A DNA stretch of 64,000 nt, from positions 23,510 to 87,509 of the forward strand of contig NZ_AMRI01000019.1 in NCBI RefSeq assembly GCF_000299915.1, read 5' to 3'. The stretch's first letter is position 1. Each line of letters starts with the position of its first letter. Origin of the DNA: Gallaecimonas xiamenensis 3-C-1 (GTDB lineage: Bacteria; Pseudomonadota; Gammaproteobacteria; Enterobacterales; Gallaecimonadaceae). The notes below the pieces were generated by a model. That model was not told the origin of the DNA, made no database searches, and was given only the letters and a program-made list of their open reading frames with translations. The position numbers and the translations under genes are program-made. Shown here piece after piece: positions 1 through 8,236 of this stretch.

Positions 1-705
1 GTCATCGCTGGTGACCTTGACCCTGGCGGTCAAGTCGCCATCCCCCTGGGATATATCCTTGATGCGCTGCTCGATACGGGCCGTGGCCTTGGCCACAGAG
101 GCCGGTACCAGCCAACCGATCAGCACGAAGATCACCAGAATAACGCCGGTGGCCACCCACAATTCCACCAGGCGCACATCGGCATCGTTGTGAGCCTGCT
201 GGGTCATGGCCTGGATATGGTTTTCGATGGCTTCGGTGCTCTGGTCCAAATAGCCCCTGATGGACTCGAAGGCATCGTCTGTGCCCATCAGGTCGAGGCT
301 GACAGAGCCAGCCAAGCGCTGCTGGGACGCCCGTTGCCACTGGTCGATATCGCGGTCAAAGCGCTTTATCCAGTCGTCCACCCTCGGCAGCGGCGTCAGA
401 TCCGCCGCTTTCTGAGCCCTGTCCCTGGCTTGCTGCACGTTTTCATCACGTACCTTGGCAAAAGAGCTGGGGTCTTGGCCCTGCTGCTTGGCCAACAGGG
501 CGTCACGCTGGGCAACCAGGGCCTGGTAGAAATCCCGGTCGGCCTGGAGCACGGCGTTGATGGCGGGCAACAGCCGGGTGGCGGTGCTGTTGTTATGTTC
601 CTGCAAGGCGCGGCTGCCGAAATGGGCCAAGGCAGCCAACACCAGTACCAGCAGGGTCAACACAAAGAGGGGGAAACGGATCTTATTGGCCAGGGACAGG
701 TTCAT
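1..705 (-). CDS. Methyl-accepting chemotaxis protein, N-terminal part (truncated by window edge)
   Basis: This is the first 235 codons of a chemoreceptor; the frame runs off the left edge. The product starts MNLSLANKIRF, followed by a hydrophobic helix at about residues 9-30, a roughly 150-residue helical, charged periplasmic segment of the four-helix-bundle type, and a second membrane helix at about 182-204. After it comes a HAMP start with the typical ISQGDGDLTARV segment at about 218-229. The cytoplasmic signalling domain would lie outside the window. The layout is that of a classical transmembrane chemoreceptor; the ligand cannot be read from this sequence. The start is the only ATG before the first membrane helix. 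Confidence 0.85.
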   Translation of the reverse strand, partial: MNLSLANKIRFPLFVLTLLVLVLAALAHFGSRALQEHNNSTATRLLPAINAVLQADRDFYQALVAQRDALLAKQQGQDPSSFAKVRDENVQQARDRAQKAADLTPLPRVDDWIKRFDRDIDQWQRASQQRLAGSVSLDLMGTDDAFESIRGYLDQSTEAIENHIQAMTQQAHNDADVRLVELWVATGVILVIFVLIGWLVPASVAKATARIEQRIKDISQGDGDLTARVKVTSDD

Positions 706-772
706 ACAACATCTCGGCAGGTAGGCTCGAAGATGTTATCGGCCGCAGCGTCAAAAACTCAACACTGACCAG

Positions 773-1144
773 TCAATTATCCGTTGGCGGTTGCCAAAGC
801 TCGACCCGGTGGCCGGCCGGATCGGTAAACCAGCCGAAGCTGCCGCAAGGGTCCAGCACCGGGCCCTTGATGTCGGTGGCGTCCCCCAGCTTCACCTGGA
901 CCAGGGCACCGGCCACATCATCGACGATGAAGTTGACGATAAAGTCTTCGGCAAAGTAAGTGCTGTCCTTGGGAAAGAGGCTCCAGAGGGTAAAGCCCCC
1001 TTGGGGGTACTGGGACGGTGAGAAATTGGCGCCGCAGTAGTCTTCGGCCACCCCCAGCCCCAGGTGCTGCTGGTACCAGGCCGCCAGGGAATCGGGATCG
1101 GCAGTTTTAAAGAAGACGCCCCCAAGGGCCTGAATTTTTGCCAT
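773..1144 (-). CDS. VOC (glyoxalase/bleomycin-resistance fold) family protein
   Basis: A 123-residue single-domain protein of the vicinal oxygen chelate superfamily. Features seen: the opening GGVFFKTADPDSLAAWYQQHLGL, typical of the first beta-alpha-beta unit, and a C-terminal FGWFTDPAGHRVELWQP strand, where the DPxGHxxEL signature usually carries the metal-binding glutamate. Members include glyoxalase I-like lyases, dioxygenases and drug-binding proteins, so the substrate cannot be assigned. It stands alone, transcribed toward the chemoreceptor gene. A GGAGGTGACAG sequence just before the ATG serves as ribosome-binding site. Confidence 0.85.
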   Translation of the reverse strand: MAKIQALGGVFFKTADPDSLAAWYQQHLGLGVAEDYCGANFSPSQYPQGGFTLWSLFPKDSTYFAEDFIVNFIVDDVAGALVQVKLGDATDIKGPVLDPCGSFGWFTDPAGHRVELWQPPTDN

Positions 1145-1285
1145 CTGTCACCTCCGTTGTCCCATCCAGCTTAGCCGCAAACGCCCGGGGCGCCAGTCAT
1201 CAAAGTGTCACGCCCTGCGGGCACAATGCCGGCCACGACATTGCGATACAGTGTCTGTCCTTCTCAGAGACATCCTGATACTTTT

Positions 1286-1313
1286 GCCCCTGGCCATGGC
1301 CCGGGGCTTTTTC
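1286..1313 (+). terminator. Hairpin plus T-tract upstream of the YciI gene
   Basis: GCCCC and GGGGC arms enclose an inner GGCCATGGCC palindrome, followed by TTTTTCTTT. It has terminator form on the plus strand but no plus-strand gene precedes it. It could be a leader attenuator for the YciI gene 28 bp downstream, or the end of a short RNA. Confidence 0.5.
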
Positions 1314-1341
1314 TTTCCGGCGCCCAGCAGAGGATCCCTCG

Positions 1342-1641
1342 ATGCTTTACATGATTGTCGGCGAAGACGTTGCCCAGTCCATGAGCAAACGCCAGCAGGC
1401 CCGTCCCGACCACTTGGCCCGGCTGGACGCCTTGCAGGCCCAGGGCCGGCTGGTGCTGGCCGGCCCTAACCCCGCTATCGACAGCGACAACCCCGGTGAT
1501 GCGGGCTTTAGCGGTTCTTTGATTGTGGCCGAGTTCGACAGCCTGGAAGCGGCACAGGCCTGGGCCGACGCCGATCCCTATGTGGCCGCCGGCGTTTACG
1601 CCAAGGTCTTGGTCAAGCCCTTTAAAAAGGTGCTGCCCTGA
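1342..1641 (+). CDS. YciI family protein
   Basis: A 99-residue protein of the YciI/dimeric alpha-beta barrel family. It reads [19 protein letters not shown], then [22 protein letters not shown], the characteristic R-x-x-H-L segment containing the conserved histidine, then the [29 protein letters not shown] block in which family members carry a conserved Asp-Pro pair. Characterised relatives bind chloride or act as small dechlorinating or dehydrochlorinating enzymes, but the E. coli member has no firm role. Monocistronic, with a strong terminator immediately downstream. Confidence 0.85.
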   Translation: MLYMIVGEDVAQSMSKRQQARPDHLARLDALQAQGRLVLAGPNPAIDSDNPGDAGFSGSLIVAEFDSLEAAQAWADADPYVAAGVYAKVLVKPFKKVLP

Positions 1642-1643
1642 TA

Positions 1644-1672
1644 AAAAAACGCGGCCAAGGCCGCGTTTTTTC
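1644..1672. terminator. Bidirectional intrinsic terminator
   Basis: A-tract, GCGGCC-AA-GGCCGC stem and T-tract sit between the convergent YciI and dehydrogenase genes, so the structure can end transcription from both sides. Confidence 0.85.
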
Positions 1673-2531
1673 ATTTCTGGTTTTGCAGCCTGGCCAGCAG
1701 GCTGGAGGTGTCCCAGCGGCTGCCGCCTAGGCGCTGCACGTCGGCGTAGAACTGATCTACCAGGGCGGTCAGGGGCAAGGGGCTGCCGTTCTTGCGGGCC
1801 TCAGCAAGGGCGATGGCCAGATCTTTACGCATCCAGTCCACCGCAAAGCCAAAGTCGTATTGGCCCTTGTCCATGGTCAAGGCGCGGTTTTCCATCTGCC
1901 AGCTCTGGGCGGCCCCTTTGGAGATAACCTCCACCACGTCGACCACGTTCAGCCCCGCCTGCTGGGCAAAGTTGACCGCTTCGGCCAGGCCCTGCACCAC
2001 ACCGGCGATACAGATTTGGTTGACCATCTTGCACAGCTGGCCAGAACCGGCTTCGCCCAACCGCTTGATTTGCTTGGCGTAGGTTTTCAAAACCCCTTCG
2101 GCCTTGGCATAGATGCCGGCGTCGCCGCCCACCATGATGGTCAGCTGGCCGTTCTCGGCGCCAGCCTGGCCACCGGAGACGGGGGCGTCCAGAAAGCCCA
2201 GTTGTTTGGCCTTAAGGGCCTGGTGCAGCTCACGGGCCACTTCGGCGCTGGCGGTGGTGTGGTCCACCAGAATGGCGCCCGGGGCCATGGTGGTGATGGC
2301 TTCATAGGCCACGGCCCGCACGTCGTCGTCATTGCCCACGCACATCATCACCAGTATGGCGCCCTTGGCCGCCTCGGCCGGGGTTGCTCCCAGGGTGCCG
2401 CCGTGCTGGGCGACCCATTGCTCGGCCTTGCTGGTGGTGCGGTTATAAACGCAGACCTCAAAGCCCGCCGCTTGCAGATGCCCGGCCATGGGATAGCCCA
2501 TAACGCCCAGCCCCAGAAATGCCACTTTCAT
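1671..2531 (-). CDS. NAD(P)-dependent beta-hydroxyacid dehydrogenase (3-hydroxyisobutyrate dehydrogenase-like)
   Basis: A 286-residue member of the 3-hydroxyisobutyrate/tartronate-semialdehyde/4-hydroxybutyrate (GlxR, GarR, YihU) reductase family. The dinucleotide-binding GLGVMG lies at 7-12, the substrate-binding DAPVSGG at 115-121, and the catalytic lysine in GQLCKMVNQ at K168 with N171 after it. The ATG overlaps the stop of the upstream sugar kinase as ATGA, so the two are translationally coupled. The natural substrate is unknown; the pairing with an FGGY kinase suggests a polyol or sugar-acid breakdown step. It is distinct from the true mmsB at 47.3-48.2 kb. A longer reading frame upstream lies inside the kinase gene and is not used. 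Confidence 0.88.
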   Translation of the reverse strand: MKVAFLGLGVMGYPMAGHLQAAGFEVCVYNRTTSKAEQWVAQHGGTLGATPAEAAKGAILVMMCVGNDDDVRAVAYEAITTMAPGAILVDHTTASAEVARELHQALKAKQLGFLDAPVSGGQAGAENGQLTIMVGGDAGIYAKAEGVLKTYAKQIKRLGEAGSGQLCKMVNQICIAGVVQGLAEAVNFAQQAGLNVVDVVEVISKGAAQSWQMENRALTMDKGQYDFGFAVDWMRKDLAIALAEARKNGSPLPLTALVDQFYADVQRLGGSRWDTSSLLARLQNQK

Positions 2532-4084
2532 GCGTCTTCCTTCCAATTTAACAGCCGCCGGTACAAAGGCCTGAGCTTGCCATAAAGCGGCCGGTAAATC
2601 TCCCGGTACAGCCGCTGATACGCCGACTGGTGCGCCGGCTGAGGCCAAAACACCTCCCCCTGATGGCACATGGCCTGAGCGGCCTCCCCAAGGTTTGGAT
2701 ACCAGCCCAGCCCCACCGCCGCCGCCATGGCCGCCCCCAGGCCGGAGGCCTCGAAGGTGTGAGGGCGGCTGACCGGGCGGCCCAGCACGTCGGCCAGAAT
2801 TTGCATCACGGTATCGGACTGGCTGCCGCCCCCGGCCACCCGGATCAGCTGATGGCGCTGGCCCTTGGCCTGCTCGATCCGCTCCAGGCCGCTTTTAAGC
2901 GCGTAGGCGATGCCCTCGATAAGGGCCCGGTAGAGGTGGGCACGGCTGTGGCTGTCGGTGAGCCCCACCAGGGCACCCCTGGCCTCGGGACCGGGATAGA
3001 TAACCCCCGGTGCCAGGTGGGGATCGAACACCAGGCCGTCGGCCCCTGGGGGGACGGCGCGGATCAGCTCTTCCACCAGCTCTTCTGGGGAACGGTCCTG
3101 GCTTTGGGCGGCATCGGTTTCGGCCTGGCCAAACTCGGCCAGCAGCCAGCGCAATAGCCAAAAACCCCGGTTGAGCTGGATCTCCAGGCAATATTGCCCC
3201 GGCGTCAACGACGGATAAGGGGGCAGGAAGGATACCGCTTCGCGGTAACGGTCACTGAGGCCGGCAATGGTGGCGGTGGTGCCAAGGCTGATGGCAAGGG
3301 CCGAGGGGTCCACCACGCCGCAGCCCGCCACTTCCGCCTGCTTGTCACCCCCCGCCGCGTAAAGGGGCAACCCTGCCGGCAGGCCGGTTTGCGCCGCCGC
3401 GTCCTCCGACAAACAACCCAGCAAGCCGCTAGGGGGCACCAATTCGGGCAGCTGCTCTGGGCGCACCGCCAAGGCCCGCCATTTCCAGTCCCAGAACGAA
3501 GCCCAGCGCTGGCGCCGGTAGGAAAAGGGTAAAAAGCCCACCTGCCCGGCCACCGAATCGCGGTATTGGCCGGTGAGTCGCAAGGTCAGCCAGGCTGACA
3601 GCAACCCCACCTTGGCAGCCTGGCCATGAACCTTGGGCTGGTTGGCCGCCACCCAGTTGAGCTCAGCTTCCCGCTGGAAATGGCGCACCGTTTTCAGCTG
3701 CCCTATGGCCCCAAGGGCCAGCCGCCAATACCAGGGTAGCGCCGGTATATGCTGGGCCCGGCGCCGGTCGGGCCAAACCATGGCCGGGCGCAGGGGTACA
3801 CCTTGTGCATCCAGGTGCAGCACGGTGCTGCGCTGGGTAGTGAGGGCCACGGCGGCGATGTCGCTTGGGGCTACGCCGCTTTTTGCCATCAGCTGGCGGC
3901 TGGCCTGGCACAGGGCCTGCCAGAAGCGCTCCGGGTCCAGTTCGGCGCGGCCGTCCGGCCCCTGCTCGAAAGGCGGGTTCAGAATATGTTGGGTCTTGAA
4001 GTGCAGCTGGCCCTTGGCGTCAAAGAGCAGGGCCCGCACCGACTGGGTGCCGTTGTCCAAGGCCAACAGGTAGGAGGGGGTCAT
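2528..4084 (-). CDS. FGGY-family carbohydrate kinase
   Basis: A 518-residue ATP-dependent sugar kinase of the xylulokinase/glycerol kinase superfamily. The N-terminal phosphate-binding segment is LALDNGTQSVRALLFD; a TTQRSTVLHLD block and the catalytic-site-like AAGGDKQAEVAGCG follow; the second ATP-binding signature is LIRVAGGGSQSDTVMQILADVLGRPV near residue 435. The sugar specificity is not evident. The start chosen is ATG at MTPSYLLALDNG, since the extension upstream shows no conserved sequence. It shares a 4-base overlap with the dehydrogenase behind it, so the two form an operon. Confidence 0.88.
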   Translation of the reverse strand: MTPSYLLALDNGTQSVRALLFDAKGQLHFKTQHILNPPFEQGPDGRAELDPERFWQALCQASRQLMAKSGVAPSDIAAVALTTQRSTVLHLDAQGVPLRPAMVWPDRRRAQHIPALPWYWRLALGAIGQLKTVRHFQREAELNWVAANQPKVHGQAAKVGLLSAWLTLRLTGQYRDSVAGQVGFLPFSYRRQRWASFWDWKWRALAVRPEQLPELVPPSGLLGCLSEDAAAQTGLPAGLPLYAAGGDKQAEVAGCGVVDPSALAISLGTTATIAGLSDRYREAVSFLPPYPSLTPGQYCLEIQLNRGFWLLRWLLAEFGQAETDAAQSQDRSPEELVEELIRAVPPGADGLVFDPHLAPGVIYPGPEARGALVGLTDSHSRAHLYRALIEGIAYALKSGLERIEQAKGQRHQLIRVAGGGSQSDTVMQILADVLGRPVSRPHTFEASGLGAAMAAAVGLGWYPNLGEAAQAMCHQGEVFWPQPAHQSAYQRLYREIYRPLYGKLRPLYRRLLNWKEDA

Positions 4085-4175
4085 GGCAGGGTCTTTTACC
4101 TTGGCAGCGCCTTGCATCAAGGCAGCGGAATGGGTGATAACATGCCTGTAAAAGTCGCCCTATATCAACACGCTG

Positions 4176-4520
4176 ATGCATTTTATCCGCGCCGCCCTGG
4201 TCCTGTTGGCTTGCCTTTATGTCGGCAAGGGCCTGGTGGCCCTGACCCATATCCCCATTCCCGGCAGCATCCTTGGCATGTTGCTGCTGTTTGTGCTGCT
4301 TTCTTCGGGGCGCTTGCCCCCCGCTTGGGTCAGCCCGGTGACCATCCCCCTTATCCGCCATATGACCTTGCTGTTTATCCCGGCCGGGGTGGGGTTGATG
4401 GACCACCTGGGGCTGCTGGGCAGCCATGTTCTGGTGCTGGTGGGGGCCACCTTGTTGTCGACCTGGGCCCTTATCCTGCTGGTGGGCTGGTTTCACCAAA
4501 AGAGGCAGGCCCATGATTGA
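4176..4520 (+). CDS. CidA/LrgA family membrane protein
   Basis: A 114-residue hydrophobic protein with about four membrane helices, matching the LrgA/CidA (YohJ) family: short N-terminus, helix one, then the family's P-I-P-G-S-x-L-G-M-L-L motif at about 27-37, and PAGVGLMDHL at about 70-79. LrgA/CidA proteins were first seen as holin-like modulators of autolysis. Later work on LrgAB and PftAB shows that the LrgA+LrgB pair imports pyruvate. Here the gene overlaps lrgB by 8 bases and leads directly into ldhA, which favours the pyruvate-transport role (inference). Confidence 0.85.
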   Translation: MHFIRAALVLLACLYVGKGLVALTHIPIPGSILGMLLLFVLLSSGRLPPAWVSPVTIPLIRHMTLLFIPAGVGLMDHLGLLGSHVLVLVGATLLSTWALILLVGWFHQKRQAHD

Positions 4521-5205
4521 ACCGGCCCTGCTGCTGATGTTGACCCTGGGGCTCTACTGGGCCTTTCGCCTGCTCCAGGCCAGAGTCCAAAGTCCCTTGG
4601 TCAACCCGGTGCTGCTGGCCGTTGCCCTGTTGGTGCCGCTGCTGCTGTGGCTGGACATTCCCTATGAGCGTTACATGGTCGGTGGCCAGGTCCTCAATGC
4701 TTTGCTGGAACCGGCGGTGGTGGCCTTGGCCTACCCTATGTATCAGCAGCTCGATCTTATTCGGGCCCAATGGCGGGCCCTTCTGACAACCTGTGTTCTG
4801 GGAGTGCTGCTGGCCCTGACCTTGACCCTGGCACTGGCCTGGGCCCTTGGCGCCGACAAGGCAGTGGCCCTGTCCATGGCCCCCAAGGCGGTGACCACCC
4901 CCATTGCCATGGGCATTAGCCAGCAAGTGGGGGGTATCGCCTCCCTGACCGCCGTCTTGGTGATCATCGCCGGTATCGCTGGCGCCGTGCTGGGGCCCTG
5001 GTTGCTGGATAAGGCCAAGGTCAACAGCCCCCAAGCCAGGGGCCTTGCCATGGGCTGCGCCGCCCATGCCATAGGCACGGCCCGAATGGTGGACGAAGGA
5101 CCTGAAGCGGCCGCTTTTTCCGGCCTGGCCCTTAGCCTGTGCGGGCTGATAACGGCCCTGGTGGCTCCCTGGTTACTGCCCTTACTGACGGAGTGGATGC
5201 CATGA
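4513..5205 (+). CDS. LrgB family membrane protein
   Basis: A 230-residue polytopic protein of the LrgB/CidB (YohK) family, partner of the preceding LrgA. Recognisable blocks are LNALLEPAVVALAYPMYQQ, the family signature LSMAPKAVTTPIAMGISQQVGG, and GCAAHAIGTARMVDEGPEAAAFSGLAL. With LrgA it is expected to form an inner-membrane channel or transporter; pyruvate is the best-supported substrate in other bacteria. The ATG at 4513 lies inside the end of lrgA, and its own stop overlaps the ldhA start as ATGA, so three products are translationally coupled. Confidence 0.88.
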   Translation: MIEPALLLMLTLGLYWAFRLLQARVQSPLVNPVLLAVALLVPLLLWLDIPYERYMVGGQVLNALLEPAVVALAYPMYQQLDLIRAQWRALLTTCVLGVLLALTLTLALAWALGADKAVALSMAPKAVTTPIAMGISQQVGGIASLTAVLVIIAGIAGAVLGPWLLDKAKVNSPQARGLAMGCAAHAIGTARMVDEGPEAAAFSGLALSLCGLITALVAPWLLPLLTEWMP

Positions 5206-6191
5206 AGGTTGCTGTATTTTCTGCCAAAGCCTATGACCAGGCCGCCCTGGCCAAAGCTGGGCCCCAATACCACTGGGATTTCCTTGAACCCAGGCTGGAC
5301 CAGGGCACGGCCCAGCTGGCCAAGGGCGCCAAAGCGGTGGTGGCCTTCGTCAACGACGACCTCAGCGCCCCGGTATTGACCGCCCTTAAGGCCCTGGGGG
5401 TGACCATGGTAGCGCTGCGCTGCGCCGGCTTTAACAATCTGGATCTGGCCGCCGCCGACACCCTCGGCATCCGGGTGGCCAGGGTGCCGGCTTACAGCCC
5501 CGAGGCCGTAGCCGAACATGCCGTGGGCCTGATGCTGATGCTCAACCGCCACCTGCACAAGGCCTACAACAGGGTTAGGGAAGACAATTTCAGCCTGGAC
5601 GGCCTGTTGGGCTTTAACCTGCACGGCAAGACCGTGGCCCTTGTCGGGGTTGGGGCCATTGGCCTGGCCACTGCCCGTATCCTGGCCGGCTTCGGCTGCA
5701 AGCTGCTGGCCTCTGATCCCAAACCCAACCCGGCCTTCACCGCCCTTGGGGGTCAGTTCATGCCCCTGGATGAAGCCCTCGCCCAGGCCGATGTCATCAG
5801 CCTCCATTGCCCCTTGACCCCGGACAGCTACCACCTGATCAACGCCCGGCGCCTGGGGCTGATGAAGCCGGGTTTGATGTTGATTAACACCAGCAGGGGT
5901 GCTCTACTGGATACCCAGGCGGCCATCAATGCTCTGAAGACGGGGCAATTGGGGTACCTGGGACTGGATGTGTATGAACAAGAGGGAGACCTGTTTTTTG
6001 AGGATCTCTCCAACCGCATCATCCCGGATGATGTGTTCCAGCGGCTGCTGACCTTCCCCAATGTGGTGATCACGGGACACCAGGGCTATTTCACACAGGA
6101 AGCCTTAAGTGCCATCGCGTCTACCACTGTCGACAACCTCGACGCCTTTGGGCAGAACAAACGCAGCGGCAACGAACTGACCAAGGCTTAA
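5202..6191 (+). CDS. ldhA: D-lactate dehydrogenase (fermentative, LdhA-type)
   Basis: A 329-residue NAD-dependent 2-hydroxyacid dehydrogenase with the same length as E. coli LdhA and close similarity along its length: MKVAVFSAKAYD, ALRCAGFNNLDL, VPAYSPEAVAEHAVG, ANFSLDGL-like NFSLDGLLGF, GVGAIG for NAD binding, SLHCPLTPDSYHL, NTSRGALLD with the catalytic arginine, DVYEQEGDLFFED, and ITGHQGYFT with the catalytic histidine. It reduces pyruvate to D-lactate in the cytoplasm. The ATG is fused to the lrgB stop, which links lactate formation with the putative pyruvate transporter. Confidence 0.95.
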   Translation: MKVAVFSAKAYDQAALAKAGPQYHWDFLEPRLDQGTAQLAKGAKAVVAFVNDDLSAPVLTALKALGVTMVALRCAGFNNLDLAAADTLGIRVARVPAYSPEAVAEHAVGLMLMLNRHLHKAYNRVREDNFSLDGLLGFNLHGKTVALVGVGAIGLATARILAGFGCKLLASDPKPNPAFTALGGQFMPLDEALAQADVISLHCPLTPDSYHLINARRLGLMKPGLMLINTSRGALLDTQAAINALKTGQLGYLGLDVYEQEGDLFFEDLSNRIIPDDVFQRLLTFPNVVITGHQGYFTQEALSAIASTTVDNLDAFGQNKRSGNELTKA

Positions 6192-6195
6192 TTGG

Positions 6196-7074
6196 ATGAA
6201 CAACACACTGCTAGCGGCTTCATTGCCGCTTTTGCCGTCGGCCCTGCAACAGCCGGCAACCGACTGGCTGGCCACCCGCCCCTTCGCTGCCCGCCTGGCT
6301 CCAGAACAGGTCCAGCATTGGTGCGCCCTCAGCGGCCTGGACAAAGATCAGCTGATGCTGGCCCTGCTGCCCCTGGCCCGCTGCTTTGCCCATGCCAGCA
6401 TCTCCGACTTCTACGTGGGGGCCATAGTCGAGGGCCAAAGCGGTATCTGGTATTTCGGGGCCAACCAGGAATTTGCCGGGGCCACCCTGGGCATGACCAT
6501 TCACGCCGAACAATGCGCCATCAATCATGCCCGTCAGCAAGGTGAGCAGCAGTTGGTGACCCTGGCAGTCAACTACAGCCCCTGCGGTTATTGCCGGCAA
6601 TTTATGAGCGAGATATCCCAGGATCTGAGCCTGCGGGTATTGCTGCCCGGCCGCCCGGCCCTGACCCTGGCCGATTACCTGCCGGACGCCTTCGGGCCCT
6701 GGGACCTGGACAAGGAAGAGCGGCTGCTGGCGCCACGCCAGCACAGCCTGGCCACCACCAGTACCGATCCCCTGCACCAAGCCGCCGCCAAAGCCGCCAG
6801 CCAAAGCCATGCCCCTTACACCGGCACCCTGGCCGGAGTGGCATTGCAGATGGGCAGTCAGGTAGTGACCGGCACCTATCTTGAAAATGCCGCCTACAAT
6901 CCTTCCCTGCCGCCTTTGCAAGGGGCCCTTATCCAGGCGGCCATGGCCGGTATTCCCTGGCAGGCCAGCCGGCTGGTGCTGGCCCAGCGCCAAGGCAAGG
7001 TGGATCTCAAAGAAAGCACGGCCCAGTTGGCCAAGGCCCTGGGCCTGCCAGCACCGCAAGTGCTGCCCCTTTAA
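6196..7074 (+). CDS. cdd: Cytidine deaminase
   Basis: A 292-residue protein matching the long, two-domain enterobacterial Cdd (about 294 residues). The zinc site is visible: H103 and E105 in IHAEQCA, with C130 and C133 in SPCGYCRQF. The C-terminal half, from about residue 160, is the degenerate repeat of the deaminase fold. It deaminates cytidine and deoxycytidine to uridine forms in pyrimidine salvage. It starts 4 bases after ldhA, so it is probably the last gene of the lrgAB-ldhA-cdd operon. Its stop shares a TTAA with the stop of the convergent gene. Confidence 0.95.
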   Translation: MNNTLLAASLPLLPSALQQPATDWLATRPFAARLAPEQVQHWCALSGLDKDQLMLALLPLARCFAHASISDFYVGAIVEGQSGIWYFGANQEFAGATLGMTIHAEQCAINHARQQGEQQLVTLAVNYSPCGYCRQFMSEISQDLSLRVLLPGRPALTLADYLPDAFGPWDLDKEERLLAPRQHSLATTSTDPLHQAAAKAASQSHAPYTGTLAGVALQMGSQVVTGTYLENAAYNPSLPPLQGALIQAAMAGIPWQASRLVLAQRQGKVDLKESTAQLAKALGLPAPQVLPL

Positions 7075-7253
7075 TCGTCCCCTTCCTGCACCACCTTTGG
7101 CAGGGGCGGCTTTAGTCGCCCCTGCTGGTACAAGGCCTGGCGCAACAGGTATTCAATCTGGGCGTTCATGGAGCGCAGCTCGTCGTCCGCCCAGCCTTGC
7201 AGGGCCGCCAACACCTTGTCGTCAATCCGTAAGGGATAGGCTTTCTTGGCCAT
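7071..7253 (-). CDS. Arc-type ribbon-helix-helix protein
   Basis: A 60-residue protein beginning MAKKAYPLRIDDKVLAALQGWADDELRSMNAQIEYLLRQAL. This is the Arc/MetJ-like pattern: a short beta strand (AYPLRID) followed by two helices with the S-M-N-A-Q-I-E-x-L-L turn that Arc-family members use to contact the DNA backbone. It is expected to be a DNA-binding homodimer. It starts 3 bases after the stop of the SPFH gene, so both are cotranscribed. The palindromes upstream of the SPFH gene are a possible autoregulatory target (inference). Confidence 0.8.
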   Translation of the reverse strand: MAKKAYPLRIDDKVLAALQGWADDELRSMNAQIEYLLRQALYQQGRLKPPLPKVVQEGDD

Positions 7254-7256
7254 GAC

Positions 7257-8111
7257 TCAGTACAGGCTACCGGCGTTGACCACCGGCTGGGTGTGGCTCT
7301 CACCGCACAGCACCACCAACAGGTTTGACACCATCTGGGCACGGCGCTCGTCGTCCAGCTCTACTATCCCCTGGCTTTTCAGCTGCTCCAGCGCCATCTG
7401 CACCATGGACACGGCTCCTTCTACCACTTTGGCCCTGGCGGCCACCACGGCAGCGGCCTGTTGGCGCTTGAGCATGGCCGAGGCGATTTCCGGGGCATAG
7501 GCCAGGTGGGAGATGCGGGCTTCTATAACCTCCACTCCGGCCTTGTCCAGCCGGTCTTGGATCTCGGTTCTGAGCTGCTCGGCAATGTCCTGGGTGTGGC
7601 TGCGAAGGGCCACCTCCCCTTCTTCGTGCTGGTCATAGGGGTAGGAGCTGGCCAGGTTGCGCACCGCCGCTTCCGATTGGATGGACACAAAGTCCTCAAA
7701 GTCGTCCACTTCGAACACCGCTTCGTAGGTATCCACCACCCGCCATACCACAACGGCGGCGATCTCAATGGGGTTGCCGGCGGCGTCATTGACCTTGAGC
7801 TTGTCGCTCTCGAAGTTGCGGATCCGCTGGGACACCCGCTGCTTGCTGTAGAAGGGATTGGCCCAGCGCAGCCCAGGGGTTATGGCAGTGCCGGCATAGC
7901 TGCCAAACAGCTGCAATACCTTGGCCTCGTTGGGAGCCACCATGAAAAAGCCGAACAGGCTGACGATGGCACAAAGGCCCACCAGGGCCGACAACAGCTT
8001 CCAGGCCAGGCCTGGCATAGCCGCCGCTGCCAAAAAGGACAGCAGTATCAAAAGGGGCAGTACCACCAGCATCAGGTAACCGGACGCAACCTTGCGACGT
8101 TGTTCTTTCAT
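7257..8111 (-). CDS. SPFH/band-7 domain membrane protein
   Basis: A 284-residue protein with two N-terminal membrane helices (about residues 13-30 and 38-58) and a band-7/prohibitin domain from about 60: [29 protein letters not shown], the typical membrane-proximal motif. A long charged helix at about 190-235 ([35 protein letters not shown]) follows, as in stomatin-like oligomers. SPFH proteins build ring-like scaffolds on membranes and often control proteases or lipid domains; the specific job is unknown. ATG at 8111 is chosen because GGAGG lies 8 bases before it. The ribbon-helix-helix gene follows in the same operon. Confidence 0.87.
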   Translation of the reverse strand: MKEQRRKVASGYLMLVVLPLLILLSFLAAAAMPGLAWKLLSALVGLCAIVSLFGFFMVAPNEAKVLQLFGSYAGTAITPGLRWANPFYSKQRVSQRIRNFESDKLKVNDAAGNPIEIAAVVVWRVVDTYEAVFEVDDFEDFVSIQSEAAVRNLASSYPYDQHEEGEVALRSHTQDIAEQLRTEIQDRLDKAGVEVIEARISHLAYAPEIASAMLKRQQAAAVVAARAKVVEGAVSMVQMALEQLKSQGIVELDDERRAQMVSNLLVVLCGESHTQPVVNAGSLY

Positions 8112-8125
8112 CCTAGAATCCTCCA

Positions 8126-8147
8126 AATTGATATCAATTAGATATCT
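8126..8147. promoter_or_regulatory. Paired palindromes upstream of the SPFH operon
   Basis: AATTGATATCAATT (14 bp, perfect) is followed directly by AGATATCT (8 bp, perfect). They sit 15 bases before the SPFH start codon, beside its ribosome-binding site, in the gap to the divergent patatin gene. They may be a binding site for the operon's own ribbon-helix-helix protein; this is inference from position and symmetry. Confidence 0.4.
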
Positions 8148-8236
8148 ATATGAACTTTATCACCCCGTCAAGCCGTTGTCCCTGTCGTCGGCCTTTGGCA
8201 TTCTTGGGCCTTTGTCATTACCGGCCTGTACATTCC

